Positions 1-7,965 of a DNA stretch of 64,000 bases are shown here, piece by piece (the first letter of the stretch is position 1; each line of letters begins with the position of its first letter). Made by a program: the position numbers and the translations under genes. The stretch is taken from NCBI RefSeq assembly GCF_947487805.1, contig NZ_CANKXW010000009.1:1-64000 (forward strand), written 5' to 3'. The DNA is from an uncultured Tateyamaria sp. Lineage in GTDB: Bacteria; Pseudomonadota; Alphaproteobacteria; Rhodobacterales; Rhodobacteraceae. The notes under the pieces are model-generated. The model made no database searches. It worked only from the letters and a program-made list of their open reading frames with translations, and was not told where the DNA came from.

Positions 1-12
1 TTTCAGTCCCAT
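1..12 (-). CDS. First codons of a gene leaving the window (partial)
   Basis: On the minus strand an ATG at 12-10 is preceded by a strong Shine-Dalgarno (AAGGAGA, about 6 bases upstream). Only four codons (MGLK) lie inside the window, so the product cannot be recognised. The start-plus-RBS arrangement is the only support. Confidence 0.3.
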
Positions 13-105
13 AGTTCGTCTCCTTTGTTGCAGTAAATGCTATCAAAGGAGCGGCATCAAACCGCGACAGGTCCAGTACAGTCCGCGATCTGTGAATCTA
101 ACCTC

Positions 106-330
106 TGACCTGCTCCCCTTGGAGTCCTCGAATTTTGGTCAGCCTGTTCTCCAACTGAGGAGACAGACGATGAAGAGAAGCCGTTTCAGCGCAGTACAGA
201 TCATTGGCATTCTGAAGGAGCACCAGGCTGGGCTGGGGCGAAGGAGCTGTGCCGCAAGCATGGGATCAGCGATGCGACCTTCTACAAGTGGCGATCCAAG
301 TATGGCGGCATGGAAGTGTCCGAGCCACTG
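106..330 (+). mobile_element. IS3-family element remnant (frameshifted orfA)
   Basis: A terminal-repeat-like TGACCTGCTCCCC at 106 is followed by an ATG at 170 that begins MKRSRFSAVQIIGILKEHQ, the N-terminus typical of IS3-family OrfA helix-turn-helix proteins. At about 237-241 the frame breaks. The continuation (KELCRKHGISDATFYKWRSK, then YGGMEVSE) is read in another frame from 241. After about residue 60 the similarity stops, so the leucine zipper, the DDE orfB and the right end are missing. This is a dead fragment with no sign of mobility. It now forms the 3' end of the opposite-strand small gene at 282-542. Confidence 0.75.
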
Positions 331-542
331 TTTGGGTCTTCGCTAATCACATAGGCATCAGCACCGGCGCATTCCTCGGAAAGTGCTTCCCGTTCGGCTC
401 TGTTTTGGGCTTCTGCTGCTGTTGAATACTGAAATTGCTTGCCACTCTTCAGGTTTGCTTGCCCGTGACGCCCGGGCGTCTGTTCCACATATGTCTGACA
501 GATATAGTGAACTTTTGCTGTACTCTTGTCTGCGTCCGTCAT
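282..542 (-). CDS. Small hypothetical protein with IS-derived C-terminus
   Basis: An 86-residue ORF starts at an ATG preceded by a GAGGG Shine-Dalgarno. The first 70 or so residues are hydrophilic with a composition typical of a real protein (KVHYICQTYVEQ, then AAEAQNRAEREALSEECAGA). The last residues, from about SDTSMPPYLDRHL, are the antisense reading of the IS3 orfA remnant, so the original C-terminus was replaced when the IS fragment landed or was trimmed here. No domain is recognised. It may be a small cytosolic protein of the kind common in rhodobacteria. Whether it is still functional is unknown. Confidence 0.5.
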   Translation of the reverse strand: MTDADKSTAKVHYICQTYVEQTPGRHGQANLKSGKQFQYSTAAEAQNRAEREALSEECAGADAYVISEDPNSGSDTSMPPYLDRHL

Positions 543-573
543 GGGAAATCCCTCGAGGTGTGTGCAGTTACTC

Positions 574-834
574 TCAGGTTGGAACGTTTGGGCGAACAGT
601 ATTTTTTCGCTTTTTGGCGGCTTTGGATGAACCTGATCTAGACCCGCACGACGGCATCGCCTGTGTTTTGGCTTCTCGTTCGAGGCGCGCCTTGCGCAGA
701 CGGTTGTTCTTGGTTTGCCGTTGTTCCGCCTCTGCTTCTACCATTTTTTTAACGATGCGGGTGGTCTTGTCCATCGGGGTTTCGGCACTGGGACCTTGTG
801 CTTTGAAAACGCTTGCTTTTGTTAGCTTTGCCAA
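574..834 (-). CDS. Small basic hypothetical protein
   Basis: An 86-residue protein rich in Lys, Arg, Glu and Ala. Residues 20-60 look helical (IVKKMVEAEAEQRQTKNNRL and following). The start is a TTG at 834. An in-frame stop lies directly upstream, and a good Shine-Dalgarno (AGAGGAGA) sits 7 bases before the TTG, which decides the start. The Arg/Lys-rich tail after residue 60 (SKAAKKRKNTVRP) may be an altered C-terminus, since the decayed IS region follows. The N-terminal part resembles short uncharacterised rhodobacterial proteins, but I cannot assign a function. Confidence 0.5.
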   Translation of the reverse strand: MAKLTKASVFKAQGPSAETPMDKTTRIVKKMVEAEAEQRQTKNNRLRKARLEREAKTQAMPSCGSRSGSSKAAKKRKNTVRPNVPT

Positions 835-883
835 GTGTCAATCTCCTCTTTGATTTTGTAGCGGCGCGTAGGACTGTCGTCGT

Positions 884-2005
884 TCAAACCAAAGCCAAGC
901 GGTTGTTTGGTCGTCGGGCATCGCGCGGTTTTGGCCTGGGTAGGTCATTGTGTGTGTTTATCTGAGTGTCTGGCGCTGCCATGGCGCGCATCAACGCGCT
1001 GTAATTCATCTGAAACCGCATTTCTGACCCCACGCGGAGCGTCGGATCTTTCGTTCCAATGACAAGATGATCGCTTGTTGCACCGACAAAAGTATGTCCC
1101 GGTGGCATTGTCAGCCCAGTCGCGTCCGTGTCTTGATGCCCAAGCGCAAAGATCAGGCGCATGGTTCCTGTGGTGTCAGAAACGAGGTGAATCCTTGCGA
1201 GGGCTGGGTCGGTTTGATCGACCAGTGGACCGACAGACTTGGCATCCGTCTCGATCACTTCAGCGACGAGCGTGACTGCATCACGGTAAAGACCATCGAT
1301 ACGATTCCCAGTGACTGGATCAACACCCAGCAGTATTGCCTCCCCAATACGTAGATCGTTGATGCGACCCGTAGAAGAGCCATTGAGAGCCCAGGGCAGA
1401 GTTGTGGAGTTGCCGCCAGATACTGTCTGAAGGTACGGGCCACATTGCTCTTCAACATCATTGGCAAGATCAGACAGGACCTGCATCTTTGCTGGTGTTG
1501 GGGCAATGCCACTCAGACAGGCAAAGTTGGCCCCAATTCCCTTCAGCGCCACCCCGGGTAACGCCACGACGCGCTGCGCCATGCAGGCAACTTCTTGTGG
1601 CATGATCCCTTCGCGCAGATCACCCATTTCGACCGTCAGGATAATACCGTGGACCGTCTTGTATCGAAGGGCCGCTGCTGCAAGCGCCGAGATCACAACC
1701 ATCTCGGTGTTGTAGCTTGCCTCGCAGATTTGCACGACTACATCGGCTTGGCTCAGCATTGGTGTTCTGATCAACGTGATCGGACAAGTCATTCCCGCCT
1801 GACGCAGCCGCTGCACGTTACTCAAACGCGCATCAGCTAGGCCTGCTGCACCACCGTTGAACATCGCGCGCGCGATCGCCGGATGTCCACACACGGCTTT
1901 GCTCACTGCGGTCACCTGGATGTTGCGCGTTTTCAAGCGCTCAACAACCACTCGCGTGTTGTGACGTATCTTCCACAAATCAACATCAACGCGGGGACAG
2001 TTCAA
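884..2005 (-). CDS. Alanine/ornithine racemase-family PLP enzyme
   Basis: A 373-residue fold-III PLP enzyme of the alanine racemase N-terminal family, closest in pattern to the YhfX/ornithine racemase branch. The N-terminus reads as the first barrel strand (RVDVDLWKIRHNT), and Lys36 in TAVSKAVCG is the expected Schiff-base lysine. A glycine-rich phosphate loop is seen in QTVSGGNSTTLP, and GEAILLG with a C-terminal beta domain follows. It should racemise an amino acid in the cytosol. Its ATG overlaps the stop of the upstream DUF1611 gene by four bases (ATGA), so the two are translationally coupled and probably act on the same D/L amino acid. The exact substrate is not decidable from sequence. 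Confidence 0.75.
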   Translation of the reverse strand: MNCPRVDVDLWKIRHNTRVVVERLKTRNIQVTAVSKAVCGHPAIARAMFNGGAAGLADARLSNVQRLRQAGMTCPITLIRTPMLSQADVVVQICEASYNTEMVVISALAAAALRYKTVHGIILTVEMGDLREGIMPQEVACMAQRVVALPGVALKGIGANFACLSGIAPTPAKMQVLSDLANDVEEQCGPYLQTVSGGNSTTLPWALNGSSTGRINDLRIGEAILLGVDPVTGNRIDGLYRDAVTLVAEVIETDAKSVGPLVDQTDPALARIHLVSDTTGTMRLIFALGHQDTDATGLTMPPGHTFVGATSDHLVIGTKDPTLRVGSEMRFQMNYSALMRAMAAPDTQINTHNDLPRPKPRDARRPNNRLALV

Positions 2006-3192
2006 ACCGCGACCTTGGGTATGTCTTGCTGCAGGCTGGGATAGGCCGTAACAACCATCGCCAGTAAATGTGCCTGTGGTCGGCTGAGCGCGTCAGTGAC
2101 GGGCAGCCCAAGTATTTCGCTTTGTGCCGCAATCGTGCTTGTGATCTCGGCTTCGGACATCCCCTCATGATTGAGCGTCATGCCAATGACCTTGGTGTCA
2201 GAGAAGGCTTCAATCAGTGCAATCTCACTTACTGGGGTGGGCATCGGCATGTCGGGAAAGTCACAGCGATGGGCGCGTTTCGGAGCATGCTGCAGAATGA
2301 CGGCGTCCGGTTGGCTACCGCGCATGATAAAGGCTGATGTGCAGAAAGCCGGATGGCTGAGGGCACCTTGGCCTTCGATCAAGATCACGTCCGGCTGCTC
2401 TGCCTCTGAGGCCGCTACAATCGCGCCCTCAAGTTCGCCGCAGCAGAATTGAGGCGGTACGGCGTCCATCGCCACACCATATTTTGCGCCCTGCATCAGG
2501 CCGGTCTGGCCTGTACCTACCAGCACGGTCTTGATGCCTTTTGCGTTCAGGGCACGGGCCAGGACCGTCGCGGTGGTCCGCTTCCCGATGGCGCAATCCG
2601 TCCCAAGCACGGCGATGCGCAGCGCATGGACAAGAGCGACGCTGCCATCGAACAGGCGCATGTCCTTGCTAAGTTTGGGTTTGCGGATGTCGCGGATGCT
2701 GAGCCCTTTTGCAGTTGCCGCTTGCACAATTTCGGTATCTTCACTCAGATATTCATGCAGGCCGCTGACGATGTTCATGCCACGCGCGATCGCATCCAGT
2801 ACGACTGCACGATCAACAGTCGAAAGCCGCCCTGTAGAGGGGGCCATTCCATAGATGAAAGTGTCAGGACTGGGAGTTGCCTGGGCGACAGCGGCTTCCA
2901 GATTCCCGAAGATGGGTATGTCGTTGATCTTGTCATCAAGAACCAGTCCGGCGTTCTCGCCCCTGTGGGTGCTATCGATGACCGAGACAATCCTGTAGGC
3001 CTCAGAATGACGCACAAGGCCATTGGCGGTCTTGCCATCAATTTTGGCAAAGTTGCCCTCGCAATAAACAACTGCTGTCGGCAGTGCGGCGACCTGAGAC
3101 AATTGTGTCGGCGTGTCACCGGTCAAGGGCGGTACTTGCGCTCCTCCCACTGGGTGACGAATGGTATTTGCCGTCGGATGTTCGGATTTCAC
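2002..3192 (-). CDS. DUF1611 family protein (DgcN-like, P-loop)
   Basis: A 396-residue protein with the two-part DUF1611 layout. The N-terminal part is Rossmann-like and contains GLVRHSEAYRIVSVID. The C-terminal P-loop domain begins around residue 195 with a Walker-A-like GTDCAIGKRTTA, followed by an acidic strand (VILIEGQGALSHPAF). Characterised members (DgcN) N-acetylate D-glutamate in marine bacteria as the first step of D-Glu catabolism, paired with a racemase. Here the partner encoded four bases downstream is a PLP racemase, not the enolase-type DgcA, so the reaction may differ. The start is the first ATG after the upstream stop; the first 35 residues are poorly conserved-looking and a later start is possible. 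Confidence 0.75.
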   Translation of the reverse strand: MKSEHPTANTIRHPVGGAQVPPLTGDTPTQLSQVAALPTAVVYCEGNFAKIDGKTANGLVRHSEAYRIVSVIDSTHRGENAGLVLDDKINDIPIFGNLEAAVAQATPSPDTFIYGMAPSTGRLSTVDRAVVLDAIARGMNIVSGLHEYLSEDTEIVQAATAKGLSIRDIRKPKLSKDMRLFDGSVALVHALRIAVLGTDCAIGKRTTATVLARALNAKGIKTVLVGTGQTGLMQGAKYGVAMDAVPPQFCCGELEGAIVAASEAEQPDVILIEGQGALSHPAFCTSAFIMRGSQPDAVILQHAPKRAHRCDFPDMPMPTPVSEIALIEAFSDTKVIGMTLNHEGMSEAEITSTIAAQSEILGLPVTDALSRPQAHLLAMVVTAYPSLQQDIPKVAV

Positions 3193-3261
3193 GCTGTTAT
3201 CCTTTTGTGATCAACTTGCCTTCGCCAGTGGGTCTGGCGACCGGGATATTGTGTGATGGGT

Positions 3262-4089
3262 CTAGTTCTTCAGAACGCAAAGCCCCTTGGACTTTTGGAA
3301 GTTCCGGTTGCATTCCCACCGGTTTCCAGATCTGTCGAGATGGGCGTTTTCGGGGATATCGACTGCGTCGCAACCGGAACCGGAGGCTTTGTATCCCCTC
3401 TGGCACTTCCATCCCTCGCCGTAGGCTGCATCATCAAAATATGCGAAGTCTGGAATAACGACGGCCTCACAGCGACCATCCTGTTGAAAGAACCCACGTT
3501 CACATGTCCAGGGTTGGCCATAACCTGCCGTGTTCAGATAGCCGTTGATCGGAACAGCAATGGCAGTACAAAGGTCATCCACCTGCTCATATCCGCGGTC
3601 ACATTCCCATCCGGGCCCATAGGTCTTGTCCACCAGATAGCCGTTTTGTGGCACGACGATCTCTTGGCAAGTATCACCAACTTTCAGAAATCCACGCAGG
3701 CAGTGCCAGCGTTCGCCAGAAGGGTCGAGGAAACCATCATCCGGCACAACCACGGCGACACAGTCCGTCCCATCGACCATGCGATAGCCATGTAGGCACT
3801 CCCATCCGGAACCATAAGTGCGGTTCGTTTCAAATGCATTTTCCGGTGCCACAACGGCTGTGCAAGTGGCGCCGGTAGGCCGATACCCGACGTTGCATTC
3901 CCAGCCGTCACCATAGCTCCTCGCGCTGGCGTTTTCCGGCAAGGTTTGGGAAAGCACGGGCATAGCCAAAAGAACCGAGGCGAAAATGGGCCATACGAAA
4001 ATGACCCAAAGCATTCGGGCGTCCGCCCACATAGGGGTCCCGCAAACTGCTTGTGACGATTGCGGCGAAGCTTTTGAACTATGATCCAT
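3262..4089 (-). CDS. Secreted Cys-rich protein with seven tandem repeats
   Basis: 275 residues with a hydrophobic segment at 26-47 (MLWVIFVWPIFASVLLAMPV, then LSQ), acting as a signal peptide or anchor. After it come seven repeats of about 31-35 residues with the pattern P-x-x-[AG]-[FYH]-x(5-8)-YG-x-[GP]-W-x-C-x-[RHV]-G-[YF]-x(4-7)-C-x-[AEV]-[VI]. Each repeat has two cysteines, so disulfide-bonded modules outside the cytoplasm are likely. The last ends in CVLKN. An ATG at 4014 would give a classic signal peptide without the 25 leading residues. The ATG at 4089 overlaps the previous gene by 11 bases and is kept because of that coupling. I recognise no enzyme motif; the role is unknown, perhaps adhesion or ligand binding. 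Confidence 0.65.
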   Translation of the reverse strand: MDHSSKASPQSSQAVCGTPMWADARMLWVIFVWPIFASVLLAMPVLSQTLPENASARSYGDGWECNVGYRPTGATCTAVVAPENAFETNRTYGSGWECLHGYRMVDGTDCVAVVVPDDGFLDPSGERWHCLRGFLKVGDTCQEIVVPQNGYLVDKTYGPGWECDRGYEQVDDLCTAIAVPINGYLNTAGYGQPWTCERGFFQQDGRCEAVVIPDFAYFDDAAYGEGWKCQRGYKASGSGCDAVDIPENAHLDRSGNRWECNRNFQKSKGLCVLKN

Positions 4090-4432
4090 CTAGCTCAAGC
4101 CCCGCAAGACACGCGTCTGCGAGGTCACGGTCTGGCGTATCTGAACCGGGGTGGGTCGCCCAACCGGTTTCCATCATTGCATTGCGGCGGCTAAAGCCAG
4201 AGAGTTCCTGGAGAGTTGCGAGCTTCGCAGTGCGTTCTGGATCAGCGGCTGAAACGTCGAGACACACCGGCACCATCGCCAAAGTCACTTCATCACTTGC
4301 CAAGTTCTGTGCCATGGATTGGGCACTGCCACTTGTTGTCCAACCACCCCAGGTGAAGCCGAGGATAGATACCGCTATCGCACCACCCAAAGCACCGTAG
4401 ATGCTGGGTTTCGTCCAGTCAGGAAAAGTCAT
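4079..4432 (-). CDS. Conserved membrane-anchored protein, unknown function
   Basis: 117 residues. One membrane segment lies at about 12-32 (IYGALGGAIAVSILGFTWGG) after a short cytoplasmic N-terminus. A periplasmic domain of about 80 residues follows, with MVPVCLDVSAADPERTAKLA and a C-terminal Cys (DLADACLAGLEL). The pattern is familiar from uncharacterised rhodobacterial proteins, but no activity is known to me. Its ATG overlaps the stop of the frameshifted upstream gene (ATGA) and its 3' end overlaps the repeat protein gene. The three therefore read as one operon for an envelope-located system. Confidence 0.6.
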   Translation of the reverse strand: MTFPDWTKPSIYGALGGAIAVSILGFTWGGWTTSGSAQSMAQNLASDEVTLAMVPVCLDVSAADPERTAKLATLQELSGFSRRNAMMETGWATHPGSDTPDRDLADACLAGLELDGS

Positions 4433-4733
4433 TTTTGTTCCTTTGACGGAGAAAGCGCCGCCTCACTGTTTGTTGCGCTGACAAGACATTTTGTCAGAGC
4501 CGGGTCGAAGCCGTTTTGCTGACAGCGCCCTGTCCATGCCCAGTCGCAAATCGCGAAGTTTCCTGCCACCAATGCGCTTGACGCTTGCACACGGACGATG
4601 CGGTCGCGCGCCAACAGATTTGGCAACCCTCCCAGGTGTCAAAGCCCTGTTCAGGCATATGACAATCGAATTTTGATGATAGACAATTGCAGTTGGTTCT
4701 GGCAGGCCACGCGCCTTTGCCGAAGAAGACCAC
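4429..4733 (-). pseudogene. Frameshifted Cys-rich small protein gene
   Basis: Two overlapping minus-strand frames join into one sensible protein. The first runs from a GTG at 4733 and contains NCNCLSSKFDC and GFDTWEGCQ. The second continues NLLARDRIVRVQASSALVAG, then CDWAWTGRC, and stops at 4429. They meet at an A-run on the coding strand (plus-strand T-run 4619-4621). One extra base there would restore the frame. The 3' end overlaps the next gene's start as ATGA, as expected for a genuine operon member. It is either a recent pseudogene, a sequencing error in a homopolymer, or (less likely) a slippage site. Function unknown. Confidence 0.45.
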
Positions 4734-4821
4734 AACTTTGTCTAGGTTAGATAGTCGTTCAGCGCCTCAATTACAATGCTCGCTGACGTGGTCTCTGAAC
4801 CAACACTACCGATGACTTTCG

Positions 4822-5165
4822 TCACTTTGGGCTTTTTGTGCCGCCTTCAGCGACATGGGGGGCATGCGCCAGGACGCTCAGCGAACGCCGAATGCCCCGT
4901 TTGATCGGCGTCACCTGATGCAGCACAATGCTCGGAAACACACTCACTGATCCCGGCGCCGAATGGGCCAAGGGGATGCGAGCACTTGGCCTGATTTCCA
5001 AGTCACCTCCGGGATAGGTGTCCGGATTGCTCAATTGAAGCACGAGTGTGAGCTTTCTTTTGTCGGCAGTATCGCGCAGATCATCGGTCAGCTTCCGATA
5101 TCCGTGGACCTTCCCGCTCTTTGTCCGTGCTTCGCGGACCAGTTCCGTCTCTCTTTGGTTCCAAA
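4822..5165 (-). pseudogene. 2OG-Fe(II) oxygenase, C-terminal fragment
   Basis: The reading frame encodes the last half of a prolyl-4-hydroxylase-type double-stranded beta helix. It has KLTLVLQLSNPDTYPGGDLE, the facial distal His in FPSIVLHQVTP, and the 2OG-binding Arg in RGIRRSL. An in-frame stop at 5166-5168 closes the frame on the N-terminal side, and the region carrying the HxD iron ligands is absent. The fragment therefore cannot be catalytic. A recombinase-like remnant lies immediately beyond the break on the other strand, suggesting disruption by integration. Confidence 0.65.
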
Positions 5166-5194
5166 ATTACCAGGTAAAGCGTCTCCAAATCTAC

Positions 5195-5284
5195 GGGCAC
5201 CTCAAACCCATGAAAAAGCAAGATGTGCACAGTGTGGCATTACCAAAACAAGCGTTGACACTTCTGGATGAACTTCGCCGGACC
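5195..5284 (+). pseudogene. Tyrosine recombinase fragment (very short)
   Basis: A plus-strand frame reads YGHLKPMKKQDVHSVALPKQ, then ALTLLDELRR. It matches the stretch of phage-type integrases between the first catalytic Arg and the His-x-x-Arg box (M-K-x(4)-H-x-V-x-L-x-x-Q-A-x(3)-L). Only about 30 residues are recognisable and there is no start or catalytic pocket. It abuts the truncated oxygenase. The match is short, so the call is tentative. Confidence 0.35.
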
Positions 5285-5318
5285 GATGCCATGACGTCTG
5301 GCGCCGGAGGCCCGCAAG

Positions 5319-6203
5319 CTAGAGCGCAGTCGCGACCTGATTTGCGAATTTAAGCGCCGCGACGGGCAATGTCCTGCCACGCAAGTGGCCGAGAAAAAGT
5401 TCGCCACCTGCAACATCCCTGCCCGACAGCGGTACGAACGCCATATCCGGCCGGGCAAGTGCGTTCAGCCCCACCGGAATCTGGAACCCGATACCCTGCC
5501 CATAGGCTGCGAAGTGCCGCACCATGTCGAAGCTGTCGGTCTCGAGAACGGGTTCGAGCTTTCGACCCAGCCGTGCGGATGCCTGATCCAGCAGAACCCG
5601 CACCCCGAACTGTGAAGCAGGCAGGGCGAGATCATATTCCAGACACTCGCGGAGGCGCAGACTCTTCCTGCCCGCGAGTGGATGCGACGCGGACATCACC
5701 GCCATGACCGGTTGGTGCACGGCATGCAGGACTTCGAAATTCACCATATGCGCAGGTTCGAAAACCAGGGCGAGGTCACTGTCGAAATTGACCAGATCCC
5801 GTTCGGCCTGAATACGATCACGGACGTTCACGGTGAACGTCACATCGGGAAACTCTGCGCGATACTTTGAAATCTCGCGCGGCAGAAAGTATGGCAGCAA
5901 GGCTTGCGAGCAGGCGATCCTGACATGGCCCCGGCGGATGCCCGAAAGATCAGCGACGTGGCTGTGAACACGTGCCAAATCCTGCCGTTGAAGTCGGATG
6001 TGGTGAAGAAGGAGTTCCCCGGCCGGGTTCAGGCGCATGCCACGCGGCAGGCGCTCAAAGACTTCTGAGCCAAATTCCTCTTCGAATGCCTGAATGCGTC
6101 TGTTCAGGGCGGAGGCCGTGATGTTGGTATCTTCCGCGGCTTTGCGGATCGAACCCGAGCGATGCACCGCTTCGATCATGTCGTAGATCACAAGATGTCG
6201 CAT
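5319..6203 (-). CDS. LysR-type regulator, divergent from ABC importer
   Basis: 294 residues. The winged HTH is at 1-60 (SGSIRKAAEDTNITASALNR), followed by the linker helix and a periplasmic-binding-like effector domain from about 90 (GHVRIACSQALLPYFLP). The ATG at 6203 is chosen because the long upstream extension would overlap the divergent gene's promoter and is not LysR-like. It sits back to back with the family-5 importer operon (6343 onward) and is its likely regulator. A palindrome and a half-site of GATGCAAA type lie between them. The ligand is unknown and could be the imported compound. Confidence 0.85.
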   Translation of the reverse strand: MRHLVIYDMIEAVHRSGSIRKAAEDTNITASALNRRIQAFEEEFGSEVFERLPRGMRLNPAGELLLHHIRLQRQDLARVHSHVADLSGIRRGHVRIACSQALLPYFLPREISKYRAEFPDVTFTVNVRDRIQAERDLVNFDSDLALVFEPAHMVNFEVLHAVHQPVMAVMSASHPLAGRKSLRLRECLEYDLALPASQFGVRVLLDQASARLGRKLEPVLETDSFDMVRHFAAYGQGIGFQIPVGLNALARPDMAFVPLSGRDVAGGELFLGHLRGRTLPVAALKFANQVATAL

Positions 6204-6240
6204 GATGTCACACCGGCCCAAGCGAGGGAAACTTCGAAGT

Positions 6241-6289
6241 GATGCAAAAAATGCATCGGTATGCTTCATTCTTAACATTTGTTTGCATC
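6241..6289. promoter_or_regulatory. Candidate LysR operator in divergent intergenic region
   Basis: GATGCA-AAAAA-TGCATC at 6241-6257 is a perfect inverted repeat. A further half-site TTTGCATC lies at 6282-6289. The 139-base gap between LysR (start 6203) and the importer (start 6343) is where an autoregulating LysR protein would bind. This is inference from position and symmetry. Confidence 0.45.
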
Positions 6290-6342
6290 GCTTGAAAGCG
6301 GCAGTTTGGCGCAAATCCCTTCTCGCTCGCAAAGGACTTGCC

Positions 6343-7965
6343 ATGACAGACGCTTCCCGCAGAACTTTCCTGAAACTCTCTGGCGGCACGCTTGGTGCGG
6401 CCATGTTGCCCTTCCTCAAGGTGATGCCAGCGCAGGCCCAATCAAGCAGCAGGATCGTTGTGGTGTCAGGGCAGACCATCAACAGCCTTGATCTGCATCG
6501 CACCGGGACAAACCGGGCTTCCTATCAGGTTGCGGTGAACTGTTATGACCGCTTGGTCAGCTTTGGCACCAAGGACGCGCCGGGCGGCGGCCTGTCCTAT
6601 GATTACGACGTGATCGAACCCGAATTGGCCGAAAGCTGGACGATTTCGGATGACGGCCTGACCATGACCTTCAAAATCAAATCCGACGCGACCTTTTGGG
6701 ACGGGCGCAAGGTGACAGCCGCTGATGTGAAGTGGTCGTTTGACCGTGCGGTATCCGCTGGCGGCTTTCCGACGGTCCAGATGAAAGCGGGCGGCCTGGT
6801 GCGCCCTGACCAATTCGAAGCGGTCGATGACGAGACATTTGTCATCACACTCGACAAGCCCTCGAAGCTGACTTTGCCGGACCTTGCCGTGCCGGTGCCG
6901 TTCATCATCAATTCCGAAGTGGCCAAGGCCAACGCGACCGACGAAGACCCGTGGGCGATGGAATACCTCCACACGACGCCGGCGGGGTCGGGCGCCTTCA
7001 AGGTTGTGCGTTGGGACCAGGGCCAGCAACTGGTTTACGAACGCAATGACGCGTGGGTTGGCGGCCCCTTGCCGAGCTTTGAGCAAGTAATCGTCCGTGA
7101 GGTGCCCAGCCCGGCCACCCGCCGTGCGCTGGTCGAACGCGGTGACGTGCAGATGTCGTTCAACATTCCGAACAAGGATGCCTCGGAACTGGACGCGATG
7201 GACGGCGTGGATGTCTATTCCACACCGATCGAAAACTGCATCCACTGCCTCTGCCCGAACTTCAATTTCGAACCGTTTCAGGACGCCAACGTGCGCAAGG
7301 CGCTTGCCTATGCCATCCCGTACGAGGCCATCTTCCAGACCGCCGCTTATGGTCGGGGTGCGCCGATGTGGGGTGGAGAGGCCGAGATCGCCGATATCGC
7401 CTGGCCCCGCAAATCGCCCTACATGACCGACATGACCAAGGCCAAGGAGCACATGGCGGCGTCCGGTTTTGCCTCCGGCTTTGAAGTGCCTTTGTCGATC
7501 AGCCTTGGTCTGGCCGACTGGATGGAGCCAACGGCGCTGCTCATGCAGGAGGCCTTTGCCGAGATCGGGATCAAGACCGAGATCGAGAAGATCCCCGGCG
7601 CGAACTGGCGGTCCGCGGCCTTGGTCGAGAAACGCCTGCCGTTGCATCTTGAGAACTTTGGTGGCTGGCTGAATACGCCGGATTACTACTTCTTCTGGGC
7701 GTACAAACACGGGCACCTGTTCAACTCGTCGAACTACCTGAACGAGGAAATAGAACAGCTTGTGGACAGCACGCTCCACATCCCGATGGACGACCCGGCC
7801 TATGCGCCCAACATCAAGCGGATGTTTGAAATCGCGTTTGAAGACCTGCCGCGCATCCCGCTTTGGCAGCCTGCTCTCAACGTCGCGATGAATGGCGCTG
7901 CGGGGTATGAGTTCTGGTTCCACCGCCAGCTCGATGTGCGTCCGCTGACCACCGCCACCGCTTGA
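6343..7965 (+). CDS. ABC importer substrate-binding protein, family 5
   Basis: 540 residues. It begins with a twin-arginine-type signal (ASRRTFLKLSGG) and cleavage after about residue 33 (AQAQ). The mature part is a family-5 (peptide/opine/nickel) binding protein, with RLVSFG and ELAESWTISDDGLTMTF near the start. The ATG at 6343 is used because it begins the Tat signal; an upstream ATG at 6202 gives a non-secretory extension and overlaps the divergent LysR. It is the first gene of a five-gene operon: two permeases, a fused ATPase, then allophanate hydrolase. The ligand is therefore perhaps a ureido, amide or short peptide-like nitrogen compound. Confidence 0.85.
   Translation: MTDASRRTFLKLSGGTLGAAMLPFLKVMPAQAQSSSRIVVVSGQTINSLDLHRTGTNRASYQVAVNCYDRLVSFGTKDAPGGGLSYDYDVIEPELAESWTISDDGLTMTFKIKSDATFWDGRKVTAADVKWSFDRAVSAGGFPTVQMKAGGLVRPDQFEAVDDETFVITLDKPSKLTLPDLAVPVPFIINSEVAKANATDEDPWAMEYLHTTPAGSGAFKVVRWDQGQQLVYERNDAWVGGPLPSFEQVIVREVPSPATRRALVERGDVQMSFNIPNKDASELDAMDGVDVYSTPIENCIHCLCPNFNFEPFQDANVRKALAYAIPYEAIFQTAAYGRGAPMWGGEAEIADIAWPRKSPYMTDMTKAKEHMAASGFASGFEVPLSISLGLADWMEPTALLMQEAFAEIGIKTEIEKIPGANWRSAALVEKRLPLHLENFGGWLNTPDYYFFWAYKHGHLFNSSNYLNEEIEQLVDSTLHIPMDDPAYAPNIKRMFEIAFEDLPRIPLWQPALNVAMNGAAGYEFWFHRQLDVRPLTTATA

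Noticed and set aside
4742-4843. Short minus-strand peptide ending SIVIEALNDYLT
   Set aside because: It looks like a protein C-terminus, but the frame is only about 33 codons, closed by an upstream stop, with no joinable partner frame that I can support.
6466-7923. Long minus-strand frame opposite the family-5 binding protein
   Set aside because: Third-position GC bias creates open antisense frames; no start signal, no domain and a His/Arg-rich composition.
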